Source: CAZHYV01 sp964537055
Lineage (GTDB): Bacteria; Myxococcota_A; Polyangia; Palsa-1104; JAEUJZ01
Assembly: GCA_964537055.1 (NCBI GenBank)
Contig: CAZHYV010000004.1
Span: forward strand, 124,001 to 188,000
Length of the DNA stretch: 64,000 nucleotides
Reading direction: 5' to 3'
In this document: piece by piece, positions 62,711-64,000 of the stretch
How the letters are laid out: each line of letters starts with the position of its first letter
Numbering within the stretch: the stretch's first letter is position 1
Program-made: the position numbers and the translations under genes
The notes under the pieces: model-generated
What the model was told of the DNA's origin: nothing
Seen by the model: only the letters and a program-made list of their open reading frames with translations
Database searches by the model: none

Positions 62711-63445
62711 ATGCGAATAAATACGTATCGAACATTATTGCAATTGGTTTTATTCTTCGGCACGATTTTAACTGTCGAAGCTGTAAAATCAGAGAAACTG
62801 ACGCCTACAAGTGAAGAAGAGATATTTTTGAAGTGGCTTTCACAATACTCTTCTAAAAAACAGATGTTTATCAAAGATGTGTGGTCTGCAAATTTAGATT
62901 TACCGTCTAAAAATAAAATTCCAGAGTATGTAGCCTTACTTTGTCCCAACAAGAAACAGGAACGTGCACAAGGCGTTTATATTATTCAGCATCGGGTTAA
63001 GGATTATGAATCTCGTGAAAAATGGGAAGTCATTTTTGGCCTTGATGAACATACGAAGGTGGATTGTACTCCTAACAAAGAAACAGGCTCCATCAAACTA
63101 AAGTTTCGGAAAGGACCTTTCCTCACGCTGCGTCAAAACTACTCTGATACCGACCCTGGATTTGAGAGTTTAGATTTAGCATTTCGTGGAGATCACAATG
63201 AGCTTGTTATTGTTCGTGGAGAAAGTCAGGGTACGGAAGATCCAGCATCGTATACCAGAGTGACAGATTACGCCAATGCTAAAGAACGCTGTTCCTATCC
63301 TACGGTCGAGGACGGTAGAATCATTAAACATTTAGGTCATACAAACGTAATCATCGACATCAATCACCTTGATCCAGTATATCCGGCAGGAGAAAATCCT
63401 CAGTATAAACTTTGCGAAACCACAAAATGCACACAAGCCTGGTAG
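62711..63445 (+). CDS. Hypothetical exported protein
   Basis: A 244-residue protein with an N-terminal signal-like segment ('LLQLVLFFGTILTVEAVKS'). The mature part is mixed alpha/beta with four cysteines ('YVALLCP', 'TKVDCTP', 'ERCSYP', 'YKLCETTKC'). No family recognised. Its promoter abuts the start codon. It is A+T-rich compared with the adjacent tilS. Confidence 0.5.
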   Translation: MRINTYRTLLQLVLFFGTILTVEAVKSEKLTPTSEEEIFLKWLSQYSSKKQMFIKDVWSANLDLPSKNKIPEYVALLCPNKKQERAQGVYIIQHRVKDYESREKWEVIFGLDEHTKVDCTPNKETGSIKLKFRKGPFLTLRQNYSDTDPGFESLDLAFRGDHNELVIVRGESQGTEDPASYTRVTDYANAKERCSYPTVEDGRIIKHLGHTNVIIDINHLDPVYPAGENPQYKLCETTKCTQAW

Positions 63446-63500
63446 AATCGGTCTGGTAAGATATAATCCTTCCAGAAATCCTTTATAATTACTTTTATCC

Positions 63501-64000
63501 ATGCATTCTCTTTTGGCTCATGTTAGGACCTCTTTAGCAGATCTTGGTTATGCTCACCGAGCGGCTTCTTTGGTGGCAGCATGCTCGCTGGGTCCTGATT
63601 CAATGGCGTTAACACTTGCCCTGATAGAGCTACAAACATGGTTGGGGTTAAAGCTACATGGGGTTTATATAGACCACGGTCTTCGGGCAGAGTCCGAGTT
63701 AGAGGGACAGATGTTTTTTGCATGGGCAAAAAAGCATTGCCTGTCTGCCGAAGTAATTAAGATTCAAGTTCCTCATGAACCCTCCAAGCAGGCAGCCGCC
63801 CGAAGGTTGCGGTATGAGGCACTCCTTGGTGTGGCAAAACGTGTAAATGCACAAGCGATTGCGACGGGGCATACGCTAAATGACCAAAGTGAGACCTTCC
63901 TCATGCGGCTTCTAGGAGGAGCTGGCTTAAAAGGGCTTGCAGGGATGCCAAACGCCCGAACGCTTTGGACAAGGGGTGATCAGCACATCCAAATCATCCG
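63501..64000 (+). CDS. tilS: tRNA(Ile)-lysidine synthase (5' part, cut by window end)
   Basis: The first ~166 residues of TilS, which makes lysidine at C34 of tRNA-Ile(CAU). Family landmarks are present: 'GVYIDHGLRAES', 'AAARRLRYEALL', 'ATGHTLNDQSETFLMRLLGGAGLKG'. The ATP-binding PP-loop normally 'SGGxDS' reads 'SLGPDS' here, with Leu in place of the first Gly. A TATAAT at 63484-63489 ends 11 nt before ATG 63501 and no Shine-Dalgarno sequence is present. The gene continues beyond 64000. Confidence 0.88.
   Translation, partial: MHSLLAHVRTSLADLGYAHRAASLVAACSLGPDSMALTLALIELQTWLGLKLHGVYIDHGLRAESELEGQMFFAWAKKHCLSAEVIKIQVPHEPSKQAAARRLRYEALLGVAKRVNAQAIATGHTLNDQSETFLMRLLGGAGLKGLAGMPNARTLWTRGDQHIQII

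Overview
The window looks like chromosome of a Gram-negative bacterium related to the myxobacteria (Myxococcota, Polyangiales-like). The signs are many lipobox lipoproteins, beta-barrel-like outer-membrane proteins, a Ski2-like helicase, topoisomerase IB, a large S41-plus-repeat lipoprotein, and a 14-repeat '(L)WAVG...HYDG..W' propeller of a kind common in that phylum. Base composition is moderate (counted coding lines near 50% G+C), much lower than free-living myxobacteria, and several genes are decayed. A host-associated lineage with a reduced genome, such as Pajaroellobacter, is one possible source; this is inference.

Layout. 0.1-2.1 kb: a G+C-rich three-gene operon (DUF2071, methyltransferase, membrane protein). 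2.2-11 kb: KimA-type and AzgA-type transporters, an S9 peptidase, a YdjM-like membrane protein and a Ski2-like helicase. 11.3-16.4 kb: four exported proteins (HExxH lipoprotein, barrel-like protein, C39-like cysteine-peptidase lipoprotein, TolB-like propeller), the last two lying between 55-bp direct repeats. 16.6-21.4 kb: the conserved rpmH-rnpA-yidD-yidC-mnmE-rsmG cluster. 21.4-29.3 kb: small envelope proteins, glmU, an Imm70-like membrane protein, topoisomerase IB and the NAD(P)HX repair enzyme. 29.5-33 kb: a tRNA-Ala(GGC) gene and a 56-bp partial copy of it bracket a frameshifted SIR2-like gene and a YhcG-type nuclease; a Fic gene with an in-frame stop lies just beyond. 33.4-50.6 kb: an SDR, many small lipoproteins, a tandem-duplicated exported protein, a VOC protein, YjbQ, a giant S41 lipoprotein, an alpha/beta hydrolase, periplasmic Cu/Zn superoxide dismutase and a proline-rich beta-helix lipoprotein. 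50.7-56.5 kb: an exported M18 aminopeptidase, a YcaO protein ending in PxPxP with its overlapping leader-binding partner (a candidate azoline RiPP locus), an amino-acid permease and a PD-(D/E)XK remnant. 56.5-64 kb: uvrA, a lipoprotein, the 14-repeat propeller lipoprotein, an exported protein and the start of tilS.

Working together: the rpmH cluster couples ribosome, RNase P, membrane insertion and tRNA modification. sodC, the exported proteases and the lipoproteins fit an envelope exposed to host or predators. The tRNA-bounded segment and the YcaO pair are the two best candidates for unusual systems. Many start codons lie only 6-13 nt from a promoter -10 box, which suggests widespread leaderless transcription.
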